Position numbers and translations under genes: made by a program
Shown: in pieces, positions 12,326-22,687 of the stretch
How the letters are laid out: each line of letters opens with the position of its first letter
Numbering within the stretch: the first letter of the stretch is position 1
Notes under the pieces: model-generated
Seen by the model: the letters and a program-made list of their open reading frames with translations, nothing else
Told to the model about the DNA's origin: nothing
Databases searched by the model: none
Assembly (NCBI GenBank): GCA_003993805.1
Contig: RSEF01000001.1
Location: 178,936,651-179,000,650, forward strand
DNA from: Himantopus leucocephalus
Lineage: Eukaryota > Chordata > Aves > Charadriiformes > Recurvirostridae
Length of the DNA: 64,000 nucleotides
Direction: 5' to 3'

Positions 12326-12409
12326 TGTTGTATTTCAGTTTAAAAGTTCCAAGAAGTCAAACAATGGTACAGATGTTAATGCAGGGCAGATCCCGCAGTT
12401 ACTATACAG
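12326..12409 (+). CDS. MYCBP2: MYCBP2 exon 9 (end of PHR1)
   Basis: The exon encodes (G)[16 protein letters not shown] ... GQIPQLLY(R). The final PHR strand GQIPQLLYR closes the domain and has a near copy, GQIPQILYYR, at the end of PHR2. The acceptor is TTTCAG and the donor is GTAATA, phase 2 (AG|G). Confidence 0.97.
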
Positions 12410-13394
12410 GTAATATTTTGACCGCTATTTAGAACAATTTATTGACATGTTTTTTAAACAGAAGCCCTGTTAAAGTAAGCATATGCTTCATGAAATTATT
12501 ATTGTATTAAACTATTTATTATTTCCATAAGAAATGTTATGTAACTATGTTTTAAAAAGCAGGAACTCTTTATTGCTAATATATTTTTTCAGATTTCATC
12601 AGATACATACGAGACCTAATTTTTATATTTTGCGTGTATGTGTATATATACACACACGTATTTGCATATACATATATATATATATATAAAAAAATATTTC
12701 CCCCTGCTCTCACCTTGTTTCTGAAACTTGGAATTTCTTCATACCAGTTCTCTTGCTATGTCCTTTCTAAACATGTCCTTTTCAGGGTCACTTACCCAAA
12801 CAGCTTGCTTACTTTTGCCGGTAAGCTTTGTGTCCATAGACCTCTATCTCTTCAGAGGAAGATTTAATGTCGACTGATGCACATAAAGTCCTGGCATAAC
12901 CTATTAATCGTTTGGGTGATTTCTGTGGAGAGGTGGCTGTAGCCAAAGACAAACAAGCCCTGGGGCTTCTGAAGGAGGGATATGGCTGAAGAGCCATGAG
13001 TAGCACAAAAAGAAAGGTGCTGCAGTAACAGGTGCTGCCTGTATTTTTTACCTCCGTATATATTTTACCTCCACAAAAATGGTGTTAAGATATTTCTAGT
13101 CTTAAAAATGTCATCTGAAGAAATACAATAAATATGTGTAATAATTTCATATGAAATTAAATCTCAACTTTATTATCAATTGTTATAATTCTGTCAGTTG
13201 AACAGAATTCAAGGTGTTTGATTACTGGTCTAGAAGGATTAGGAACTGGAAGAAGTTATGCTGAAATGGAACATTTTTTTGATAATTACCTTAAACTTTT
13301 CTTTGGCTTCGGTTCCACTTGAACAATGCAAACAGTAAAAACACTAAAAGTAAAAAGTGCAGATTTCAAGTCAGTTCTTAAATTATTCTTCCAG
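12410..13394 (+). other. Intron 9
   Basis: This intron contains a mixed TG/TA microsatellite at 12634-12688 (listed separately). The rest is ordinary intron. A short open frame over the microsatellite is low-complexity and not a gene. Confidence 0.7.
12634..12688. repeat. TG/CA and (TA)n microsatellite
   Basis: Alternating GT/TA and CA/TA steps lead into a pure TA run at roughly 12672-12688. It is a simple-sequence tract, likely length-variable between individuals. Confidence 0.85.
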
Positions 13395-13491
13395 GCTACC
13401 AACAAGTGATGGCAGTGCATCCAAAGGAAAACAGCAAACCAGTGAACCTGTGCATATTTTAAAGAGGTCTTTTGCCAGAACTGTCTCAGTG
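13395..13491 (+). CDS. MYCBP2: MYCBP2 exon 10 (post-PHR1 linker)
   Basis: The exon encodes (R)LPTSDGSASKGKQQTSEP then VHILKRSFARTVSV. It is a Ser/Lys-rich linker leaving PHR1 and is basic at its end. The acceptor is TTCCAG and the donor is GTAAGT, phase 0. Confidence 0.95.
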
Positions 13492-14140
13492 GTAAGTATT
13501 CTCAATAATCTTCTGTTTTCTGCAAGTTCGTTCACACTTAGAAAATGGAGAGACATACATGTGGAAATAACTAAGGATTTTTTCTTTCTACTTTATCAAG
13601 CAGAAGTTAGACATACTGATACATAGAACAAGATGGTTTGTTTTACTTTTTCTGTAGATTTCAGATATAAACTTCAATCTAAGCTAAGGTTGGTATTGAC
13701 CTAAGAATGAGAGCCTAGTAATGTATTTTTTTACAAGACTGAGCTACTTAGTTTGGGGGTTTTTTGGAGGTGGGGTGGTGGGGTTGAGTTCATACTTACT
13801 GGTTGTATTCAGTGCACAAGCCTTTCTCCCTGCCAAGAAATGAATATTAGCAGGATTTTTAGAGTTTTGAGGGAGCTTTACTATATGCTCTCTTCCATGG
13901 CTTTTAAATTACTGTCATTAATTAGTCATTGGTGAGATTCATCTTCCTCTCGGATGCATTCCAATATACGTTAAGGATCATATAGCATTTAATTAAACTT
14001 TTGTAAGCTGAGGTAAGGAGTATTAATAGGCACAGAGAACTGCAGCTATTAATGGAAGATAGTCTGCAGTTCTTCACATTTAAGGAGGTTTGTCAAATTT
14101 TGAGGAATGCTGTGTTAAGTTGAAGTGCGAACTCCGCTTG

Positions 14141-14369
14141 CTAGGGGAGGTTTAGATCGGATATTAGGAAAAAATCCTTCACAGAAGGGGTTATCAAACA
14201 TTGGAACAGGCTGCCCAGGGAAGTGGTGGAATTGCCATCCCTGGAGGTATTTAAAAGACGGGTAGACGTGGTGCTTAGGGATGTGGTTTAGTGGTAGTTT
14301 TGGCAGTATTAGGTGATGGTTGGACTCGGTGATCTTAAAGGTCCCTTCCAACCTAGGTGACTATGATTG
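14141..14369 (+). mobile_element. CR1 LINE, 3' fragment, forward strand
   Basis: The sequence carries the classic CR1 ORF2 end (HWNRLP-like codons at TTGGAACAGGCTGCCCAGGG, then GTGGTGGAATTGCCATCCCT) and the 3' UTR motif GGTTGGACTCGGTGATCTTA followed by GGTCCCTTCCAACC. It is heavily 5'-truncated. It lies in the same orientation as the host gene. Confidence 0.95.
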
Positions 14370-15309
14370 TCATGCGGGATAAAGCCAATTCCATCTTCAT
14401 GGTTTTGAAGTACAGTCCCTTCTTTACCTGTTACAAGCAATGATTATTTTATTTTCAGTTCCATTCTGGTTTATATTTTATACTGCATTCCATGTACTGT
14501 CAGTATTCTCAACTGATAGTTACATTGCAGTTATTGCATCCATATGGACACTCGCAGTCCCATTTTCTTAACCAGCTTGCTTTCTCTCGTTTATGTATTC
14601 TCCATTTCTTCAGTATTCTCTGATTGGGATGATCTCCTGTTCAGGTTTCTTCTAGAAATGTATTATCTACACAATTTGCATTTTTAGTAATCATATTATC
14701 AACATATTAATAGCTACTCTTATTATATGTTTTCTTAAAAATATTTGCATTAAGCTATGAACTCCTGTGGCTTTTAATACCTCACATTGTATCCTCCCTC
14801 TTTTTTATCTTGCTGCTGTTATCCCTCACCATAGATCTGAACTAGGATAAGCGGAGAATTCTGGCTTTCTGGAGCATTAAGCATTTTATAACGAACTTTG
14901 AACAATCAGGTTGATTGTTGCAGCTTGAAGGTATTCAATACCAAAGACTTGTAGTTTGCCTTCTGAGGTACAACTTTATGAAACTATCAACCACATTTAA
15001 TGATAGTAGAAACAAATTTTTGGACAAACAAAACTTTAAATCCTCAAATTTCATGTGGCCTATCATGTGCTTTGGTTGAACTTTCAAGTAATTTAAATTT
15101 GATATAGTTCCCATAACTGTTTAAAAAGAAAGCGAAGACAGCCCTGATAAGTCTTTACTGTTATGACAAGAGTGTATTCTGTTAAAAGTAGGTATTACAC
15201 TATTCATGTGCAGATGAAGCAAGTAAAATTTACTGAAAAATCTGTATTGCAGGTGAATGCAAACAGTTGTTAGTTCTTAAATAACTGAGAGACTTCCAAA
15301 CACATAATA

Positions 15310-15327
15310 TTATAACATATGTTATAA
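15310..15327. repeat. 18-base perfect palindrome
   Basis: TTATAACATATGTTATAA equals its own reverse complement. It is AT-rich, so chance occurrence in an intron of this composition is plausible. Confidence 0.8.
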
Positions 15328-15560
15328 ATTGCTTTTAGCGTGGTATTACAGTGAAGTGTTCCCTACATTCTCAGTGCTCTTTTTTATTCTCAAGCAAATA
15401 GGATTTGTGTGTTGTATGGTAGATGCGTATGAAAATAAATGTTTTCATAATAAACATGGATATAGATGCTATTTGCTTTTCATCTTATACGGATGCTGAA
15501 AGTTCACTTTTTGTTTTTAACACAAAATCCATCTTCTGTATCCTTCATACCCTGAAATAG

Positions 15561-15753
15561 GAATGCTTTGAATCTTTATTGAGCATTCTTCACTGGAGCT
15601 GGACAACACTGGTGCTGGGAGTTGAAGAACTTCGTGGACTTAAAGGATTCCAGTACACTGCTACTCTTTTGGATTTAGAAAGGTTGCGTTTTGTGGGCAC
15701 TTGCTGCTTGAGGTTGCTGAGGGTCTATACCTGTGAAATATATCCAATATCAG
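15561..15753 (+). CDS. MYCBP2: MYCBP2 exon 11 (inter-PHR helical region)
   Basis: The exon encodes ECFESLLSILHWSWTTLVLG ... YTCEIYPIS(A). It is Leu-rich and predicted helical by its pattern, with LRFVGTCCLRLLRVY near the end. The acceptor is AAATAG and the donor is GTATTC, phase 1. No named domain is assigned here. Confidence 0.96.
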
Positions 15754-17606
15754 GTATTCCTCTTAATTCACTTGTTTCATATTTATCAGTAAATAATAAC
15801 CTACAGGACATTCAAAATTTGATCTAAGTATTCATGTAGGATATTCTATAAGATGAAATTGCTTATACAGATGGTTTTATAGGAGCAATTGAGAGACTTG
15901 CTGTCAGAAATGGGATATTTGCAATTATCTGCATGAGCAAGCGTCCAACACCACAATTTACACTGTTAATTTTTGTACATTTTAAAGTTAATTTCTTGTT
16001 TGGCTTTGTAGTTGAGTTCTCCTGGACTATTTGTATCTTCTTGTTTCCCATTTCTGTACACAGTAGCTCCTTTGGTGGTGAGCACAATTTAAATTTGAAA
16101 GACCGTAACTGTTTTTCATGCCTGTAGTTTAACAACCCTAATATTAAAATTCAGCGTATGTCATGAAAGTCAGCTTACGAAAGACTGGAAAATTGGAAGT
16201 TTCTGGTGTTCAGGTTTCTTTGATGTAGTTTAACAGCCTTCACTGTTTTCCTTTTGAAATTAACTTATCAGAATGTAGATTCATCAATGTTGCTAAACTC
16301 TAGTTGCTTTATTTGCATGTAAAATGTGCATTTTAATATGAAAATGTTTCATTTATTGTATGTTTAATGCTCCTCTTTGTGTGAACATCTAGCTACGGCT
16401 AAGGCGGTTGTAGAAGAAACCAGCAAACTAGCAGATTGCATTGGAAAAACTAGGACCTTGCTGAGAAAAATTTTATCTGAAGGAGTTGATCATTGCATGG
16501 TGAAGTTGGACAACGATCCACAAGGATATCTCAGTCAGCCTCTCAGTCTTTTAGAAGCTGTTCTTCAAGAATGCCATAATACATTCACAGCTTGCTTTCA
16601 TTCCTTTTATCCAACACCAGCTCTCCAGTGGGCATGTCTTTGTGACTTGCTGAATTGTTTGGACCAGGTACGTTAAATGGCACAAGTAAATATTACAACT
16701 TAGCTTGCCCTTTTGCTCAAAGAGAAGCCAAGCAGTACTTGAAACCTTTATTCCTTTCTTGTGTTCATCCTGGTTGGCAACTTGAATTCTGTTGTGGTTT
16801 GTTTTTTTAATAATTGGGTTTTGTTTGTTTTGGGGTTTTTTTAAAAAAGCGTCCAAGTTCAACAAGAGCCTAGGAACTTCTGTCTCCCTTAGCAGTAAGA
16901 TTCCCTCTGGGACAGTGAAGAAAAATTGTGGTGCTGGTAACTGTCAGCACCTGCTTTTTTAGTGTTGAGGCCATGCCTTATATGTCATTACTCTCGCTGC
17001 ATGTTGCTTAGGAGCATACATGTGGCATTTTTTATACTCATCACTAATACTTAAGTAATTTCTCATTATTAAATGCTACAGCAGTGCTCTGATCCAACAA
17101 AGCACATGAGAAACTGGCAATATTCTATAATCAACAGCTTTCTTCTAAGTATCTTCCTTATTGTGAATGAGCGCCCCGCATCTAAACACTGTAGTTGCTT
17201 GCTTGCATTGATTGCAGGGAGATGTGAACAATTTGCTTCTTTGTGTGTAAATTCACTTAGCCTATAAAAATTCAAGGAAGAATTAGTTCTTTAATATATT
17301 ATTCTAATTAAATCATTTGATTAATTATAGTAAGTGCTTTGTCTTCAAAGGGTGCTATTATTTCAGAAGTAATTTTAAATGGGTTTACTTTAAAACATGT
17401 CAACCAACAAATTTTAATTACTCCAGTTTGAAAGATCTAAATGGAAGCTCATGAGAGAAGATAATGTAAAATTCACAGGAAAGCTAACAGTATATGAATT
17501 ATTTTTATAATTACTCTAAAAATGGAAAGTTCTTTTCAAAAATATTCTTCCTCGTTTACTTCTAATGTAATGGTGCCATTCTATTCATTTCTTTTTATGT
17601 TTTTAG
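15754..17606 (+). other. Introns 11 and 12 (exon 12 between them)
   Basis: Intron 11 (15754-16392) and intron 12 (16668-17606) are AT-rich GT-AG introns. I recognise no repeats, RNA genes or extra exons. Open frames near 16551-16865 and 17069-17275 are antisense shadows or chance. Confidence 0.65.
16393..16667 (+). CDS. MYCBP2: MYCBP2 exon 12 (inter-PHR helical region)
   Basis: The exon encodes (A)TAKAVVEETSKLADC ... LCDLLNCLDQ. At 275 bases it is the longest exon in the window. It consists of amphipathic helices with many Cys residues (ECHNTFTACFHSF, WACLCDLLNCL). The acceptor is ATCTAG and the donor is GTACGT, phase 0. Confidence 0.97.
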
Positions 17607-17828
17607 GACATCCAGGAAGCAAACTTCAAAACCTCCAGTAGCCGGCTTCTTGCTGCTGTTATGTCTGCTCTCTGCCATACTTCAGTAAAACTGACCTCTA
17701 TCTTTCCGATTGCGTATGATGGAGAGGCGTTGCTGCGATCAATGGTCAAACAAGTCAGCACTGAGAATGACTCTGCTTTGGCCCATCGTTTTCCTCTTTT
17801 GGTTGCACACATGGAAAAACTTAGTCAG
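17607..17828 (+). CDS. MYCBP2: MYCBP2 exon 13 (inter-PHR helical region)
   Basis: The exon encodes DIQEANFKTSSSRLL ... LLVAHMEKLSQ. It is a continuous helical segment containing MSALCHTSVKLTSIFPI. It is 222 bases with both ends in phase 0, so it could be skipped in frame, though nothing here shows that it is. The acceptor is TTTTAG and the donor GTTAGG is weaker than average. Confidence 0.96.
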
Positions 17829-19489
17829 GTTAGGCTATATTCCAAAAACTTAACAACTTGTTTTACTTTGCAACAAAAAACAGTTATGTAAGTTGAAGTT
17901 TTAGCTTTATAAGGATGTAGCTGAATTTGAGCGTTTTCTTTCTAAAAGGCTTGTTTCAGAAACTTACTATTTTATCCAATTTGCATCGTTCAGTCTGAAA
18001 TATTCCAATTGTTTCTTGTTTGGAGAACGTCTGACCAAAACTTACTCTTTTTTATTCTGGAATATTAAATTGGCAGAAATATAGTTTAAAGTTGTCTTCT
18101 GTTGCATAGAGTTTCCTGCAAGTTTTTCAGCTTTTTAGGTGATCACAAGAATGAACATGTGGATAGATACAGTGTTTTGAGGAAGAATCAACACAGCTTT
18201 GGTAATAGAAATTCATGTCTCAAAGTGGAGTTTTTAAAGGAGTTAACAAGCAGGTGGACAATGGAAGCCCAGTTCATATAGTTCTATCAAAGGTTATTAA
18301 ACAGTTTCCTAATCAAGGGCTCTCAAATGCTGTATTTTTGCAGTCCTGTTATTCTAGAATAGATTTACAGGAATGAAAAGGGTAAAGATGATAATCAAAG
18401 ATGGGACTGCTAAATAGTGTTCTTCACTTTAGAAGACAAGAGGGCTAAGATCTTACAAAATTATGAATGTTGCATGAAAGGTAAATAAAGGATAATTGTT
18501 GAGTATTCCAATACCAAAAGCTGTGAGCAACAAGAGACTTTAGCAAAAGGTAGGTTCAAAAGATTGCTGTTCTTCATAAAATACACAGTTAAGCTGTGGA
18601 ACATATTTCTTTAGGCTATTATTATGCTACAAGCATTCACAGACTTTGAAAGCACCCGCAATAATTAATGAAAAAATCACCAAAAGGTATTAAATGCAAA
18701 GTTAACATTTCCCTCTTGGGTACAGCTACCTCTTAACTGCTAAAGATAGAAAGAGTTCTGTGCAGGTATCTGTACCGGTTTGCGTGACCTGATTGTCTTC
18801 CCTATCTGTTCCCTACTTAGATATTTTTGGGAGACAAAATGGTGAGAAAGACAAACTTTTGATTTCCATCAATAGAGCTGATTTTATTTTTCCTTATTGA
18901 GAATGACTTTCAGTATGGATAAACTGTTTTGAAAAACAGTGAATGTCACTGCTAGGTAGAAGACACAGTAGATGTCTAAGCTTAAGGTTGTTTCACAGTC
19001 TTGATTCAGTATAAGCAACCCACCACTGGTTTTATCTTACCTGTTCGCACAGAAGATTCTCTTCGCTAACATCAAAGCCAAAAAGCTTCTGAGTTTATTT
19101 GTAGACAATGGGGAAGATGATGATATGAAGAGTTTCATAGGTAGCTATATATCTGTTGTATTCTAATGTATGCTTTATAGATAGTATGGCAAGGAGGGCT
19201 GTAAGAAAAGCTCTCTCCTGAGAAGGACACCTATATATCTTTCCAGTGCAATAAACGGAGTCCACACCACCTCATTCTGGAAGCTAGACTATTAGTCAGT
19301 TTTTTGACAAAGGAATACATACTATAGTAGCTTTGAGAATTTTTAATTATTTTTTCTACCCTCTAGACATTTCTTATTTTTAAGAAGTCATGGATTTTTC
19401 AATTACCTAATGCTTATAATATATGAAAATCAATGTGGTTTTCTTTTAAGTAAGAGCAATGGCATTTATCATTTTTCTCCATAATGCAG
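17829..19489 (+). other. Intron 13
   Basis: This is a 1.66-kb GT-AG intron. I see no recognisable gene, RNA or transposon in it. Confidence 0.65.
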
Positions 19490-19681
19490 AGCGAAGAAAA
19501 TGTTTCAGGGATGACAAGTTTTCGGGAAGTGCTGGAAAAGATGTTGGTCATTGTTGTTTTACCAGTACGGAACAGCCTTAGAAGAGAAAACGAACTTTTC
19601 TCTTCACACCTGGTTTCTAATACTTGTGGGTTGCTTGCTAGTATCGTGAGTGAGCTTACAGCGTCGGCATTAGGATCCGAG
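19490..19681 (+). CDS. MYCBP2: MYCBP2 exon 14 (pre-PHR2)
   Basis: The exon encodes SEENVSGMTSFREVL ... ELTASALGSE. It is helical (VLEKMLVIVVLPVRNSLRRE) and leads into the second PHR domain. Both ends are phase 0 (192 bases). The acceptor is ATGCAG and the donor is GTAAGG. Confidence 0.96.
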
Positions 19682-20876
19682 GTAAGGCTTCTATAAAGTC
19701 ATTACTAGAAGTCTTTTGGGACAAGTTAATTATGAATGTGATACTGGCTGTGGCAGGAATTATATAGACGTGCAGATCTTTCACAGATGTTGGAATTCTC
19801 AGTTCTCAGTAGCTTTCAGATGTTTCAACATAAATTTAAAAGCGTGTATTCACTGTATTAAGGAAGTACTGTTGATAATTAGCTGCCTCATTATGGCTGC
19901 AGAATACTGCAACTTGGTTACAAAATGGCAATTTTCTTTTGAGTGCTTCTCTTTTTGCATGCATGTCTCTATACGTATACAATCAAAATATATTTGTTCG
20001 GTGCTCACTGGAGGCAGTGCTGCATACTTGAGCATCTCTGTGCCTCTCATGGTATCATGGCTGCCTTGTGTGTTCTAATTCTGTCTGCTTGTGATTATGG
20101 GTCAGAATTTATAATGCGTTTTGTTTGTGTTTTGTCTCCTTTATATGTAAGATAATCTTTATACACATCTTCCTTTATATAGTCAATATTATAAAATGTG
20201 AGTATTATAGTTGTCTATATAATTAGACTTTTTCCAGTTCATTTACTTTGTATTCAAAATTGAGAGTGGTACTGAGTTCAGCTTCTTAAAATCCCGAGAT
20301 TCATAATCACACACAGAAGTTCCCTTTAATTGAGGCTATAATCATAGAATCGTTATGGCTGGAAAAGACCTTTAAGATCATCAAGTCTTTGTTGTAAGAT
20401 GATGGAAATTTGCTTTTTATTAAACGGATGTCACTGTATTATCAGCAGACTTTTTTCACAGAAAGAACCCAGCTTTTGCTAACATCTTGATTAAAGATGA
20501 TTTTATTATTACGTAAGATTTATATCTGTCTTCTCTTAATCTTGACATTACCGAAGGCAGAAATACCTAACTCTGGAAGTACAGTTAACTATGTTTGGTG
20601 TGAATTCATCCTATGAAGTATATATTTAAACACTTGAAAAAATTAGGAATCAGATTCTAATTATTCCTAGTTAATTCCCAATTATCAGAAATTATATTTT
20701 CTTTTTAGTCGATATTGAATAGAAGCCCCAGTAGCAGCGTCTTCTGTGTTTTATCAGTTGACTTAAATTTACCCAGCTGAAAATCTGGTAATTTAATTCA
20801 CTTCACTTTGCTTTACTAAAGTTGTCTGGCATTTAGCAGTTAACTTTTTCTGGTGCTTGTATTTAACTTTCGACAG
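19682..20876 (+). other. Intron 14
   Basis: This intron holds a short reverse CR1 tail at 20341-20387 (listed separately). Otherwise nothing is recognisable, and the 120-codon open frame at 19716-20078 is not protein-like. Confidence 0.7.
20341..20387 (-). mobile_element. CR1 LINE tail, short reverse fragment
   Basis: ATCATAGAATCGTTATGGCT followed by GGAAAAGACCTTTAAGATCA is the complement of the extreme CR1 3' end. Only about 45 bases remain, so it is a very short truncated insertion or an old remnant. Confidence 0.85.
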
Positions 20877-21083
20877 GTTGATGGGCTGAACTCTCTCCAT
20901 TCTGTCAAATCCACTCCAAACCGATTCACTAAAACAAGTCAGGGAAGAAGCTGGAATACTGGGAATGGGTCTCCTGATGCAATATGTTTCTCTGTCGACA
21001 AACCTGGTGTAGTTGTAGTAGGATTTTCTGTTTATGGTGGAGGAGGAATTCATGAGTATGAGTTGGAGGTATTAGTTGATGAT
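20877..21083 (+). CDS. MYCBP2: MYCBP2 exon 15 (PHR2 start)
   Basis: The exon encodes VDGLNSLHSVKSTPN ... HEYELEVLVDD. It contains the PHR hallmarks SWNTGNGSPDAICFSVDKPG then VVVGFSVYGGGG, the opening strands of the second PHR domain. It is 207 bases with both ends in phase 0. The acceptor is CGACAG and the donor is GTAAGT. Confidence 0.97.
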
Positions 21084-22508
21084 GTAAGTACTGCATTTGA
21101 GAATATAATTTGAACAAAAGTAACTCCAGAGTTTTTAATAATATGTTTTTTCAAAGTAATATTGTAATATTCTTAGGCAGTCTAGGCTACCAGTAAAACA
21201 GTGCACTGGTGGTAGGGTTTTTTGGTTTGCATGTGGTGGTGATTTTTGTGGTATTGCAAGCTACATATCATATCCAAGAGGATCTTTTTCTTGGTTATGG
21301 TCTTGAAGTCTTACTTTATTATGAATAATATTTGAAGTATAGTGGGCTTTTCACTTCCTGGAGATGAACATAAATTAATACCCATTATCTTTCTGCAAAC
21401 TGTGAAGGAAAATAAGAAATAAAGGAGACCAAGTTAAAAGATTTTAAACCAAAGAAAGGGGTAGCCTACCAGCATGGTCAGGCTGTAGCTACAGATGTTT
21501 CATGTGTTGTTGAAGTAGTTTCTTAGAAGAAGCATAAAAATGGTTTGTGTGTTCTTGTAATGAAGAAAAACCTCTGTCCTTTTATACCCAGTTGTTACTT
21601 TAATCAACTTTTCTAATCTCTTCCAAAGGGCAAGCATAGGTTGCTGTGGCAAATCAACCTCTCTGCTCAGTAATTTCCTTTTTAGCAGAAAGGCTTTACT
21701 GTTGACTCTGAACAGGTTTTTCAGCTTTGTTTTATATGTAAAGCTGTGTTACAATTTATACAAGAAGGTGTAACTTTCAGGATTGCATGAATGTGTTGTG
21801 TCATGTAATACACTATAAATGTATTAAAATGACTTTGTTTCTTTGAATCAGAGTGATCATACTGGAGATTCAACTCATTCTCATAGATGGACATCTTTAG
21901 AGTTGGTTAAAGGAACTTACACCACAGATGATTCTCCCAGTGACATAGCTGAAATCAGACTTGACAAAGTTGTGCCACTGAAGGTAAATAAGAGAAGTGC
22001 GCATCTGGAGTTTCATATGACTTCTTTAGATAACAAAATTGGGCGTTTTTTGTGTACACATTTACAAATTAATTTCGACATGTTTGCTTTATAAATTTTC
22101 AGTTTCACTCTGTAATGGAAAATTTCAAATCCTGGCAGCAAAAAGAAAAAGTCTGAATTTTTGTCATAGCATAAGATAGATTGTAATTGCTTAGTAATTT
22201 AGAATATCCTTGAATGTGCAACTTTTTTGTGTGCAATTTGGTAGGTAATTTTTGGGGGTACCTGGTCACTCTTCAAGTAATTAGAAGTAATATTTGACTT
22301 AAGTTATGATCCATAGTTTGGGAACGTGGAACAGCATTGGCTTTTGTTAAATGCTGGATCTTTTTCAGTTAATTTCATTTGTCGAGTGCTTTGAAGGACT
22401 TTTCAGATTCTTAAGTATTAATGTAAAAAAAATAGCTTTCATAATACCATGAAACCTAACTTATATACTTGTTTTATACTGCATACTGTTTTGGCTCTCC
22501 TTTTTAAG
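21084..22508 (+). other. Introns 15 and 16 (exon 16 between them)
   Basis: Intron 15 (21084-21851) and intron 16 (21984-22508) are AT-rich with ordinary GT-AG ends. I see no repeat, RNA or extra exon in them. Confidence 0.65.
21852..21983 (+). CDS. MYCBP2: MYCBP2 exon 16 (PHR2)
   Basis: The exon encodes SDHTGDSTHSHRW ... IRLDKVVPLK. It carries the PHR middle strands and loop (TSLELVKGTYTTDDSPSDIA), followed by the conserved LDKVVPLK, which corresponds to the FDEPVxL segment in PHR1. It is 132 bases with both ends in phase 0. Confidence 0.97.
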
Positions 22509-22687
22509 GAAAATGTGAAATATGCAGTTCGTTTGAGGAATTATGGAAGCCGGACTGCCAATGGAGATGGAGGAATGACTACAGTTCAGTGTCCAGATGG
22601 TGTAACGTTTACATTTAGTACATGTAGTCTGAGCAGTAATGGCACAAACCAAACACGAGGACAAATTCCACAGATTCTTTATTACAG
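22509..22687 (+). CDS. MYCBP2: MYCBP2 exon 17 (PHR2 end)
   Basis: The exon encodes ENVKYAVRLRNYGSR ... GQIPQILYY(R). It contains the PHR signature YAVRLRNYGSRTANGDGGM and the closing strand GQIPQILYYR. The donor GTTTGT is weak, and the exon ends in phase 2 (AG|G), as does the last exon of PHR1. Confidence 0.97.

Larger units (their letters stand above)
13492..15560 (+). other. Intron 10
   Basis: This intron contains a forward CR1 3' end at 14141-14369 and an 18-base perfect palindrome at 15310-15327, both listed separately. Nothing else is recognisable. Confidence 0.75.

Noticed and set aside
19716..20078. 120-codon open frame on the + strand
   Set aside because: It is intronic, follows the exon 14 donor, and shows no family resemblance or codon-level conservation signal.
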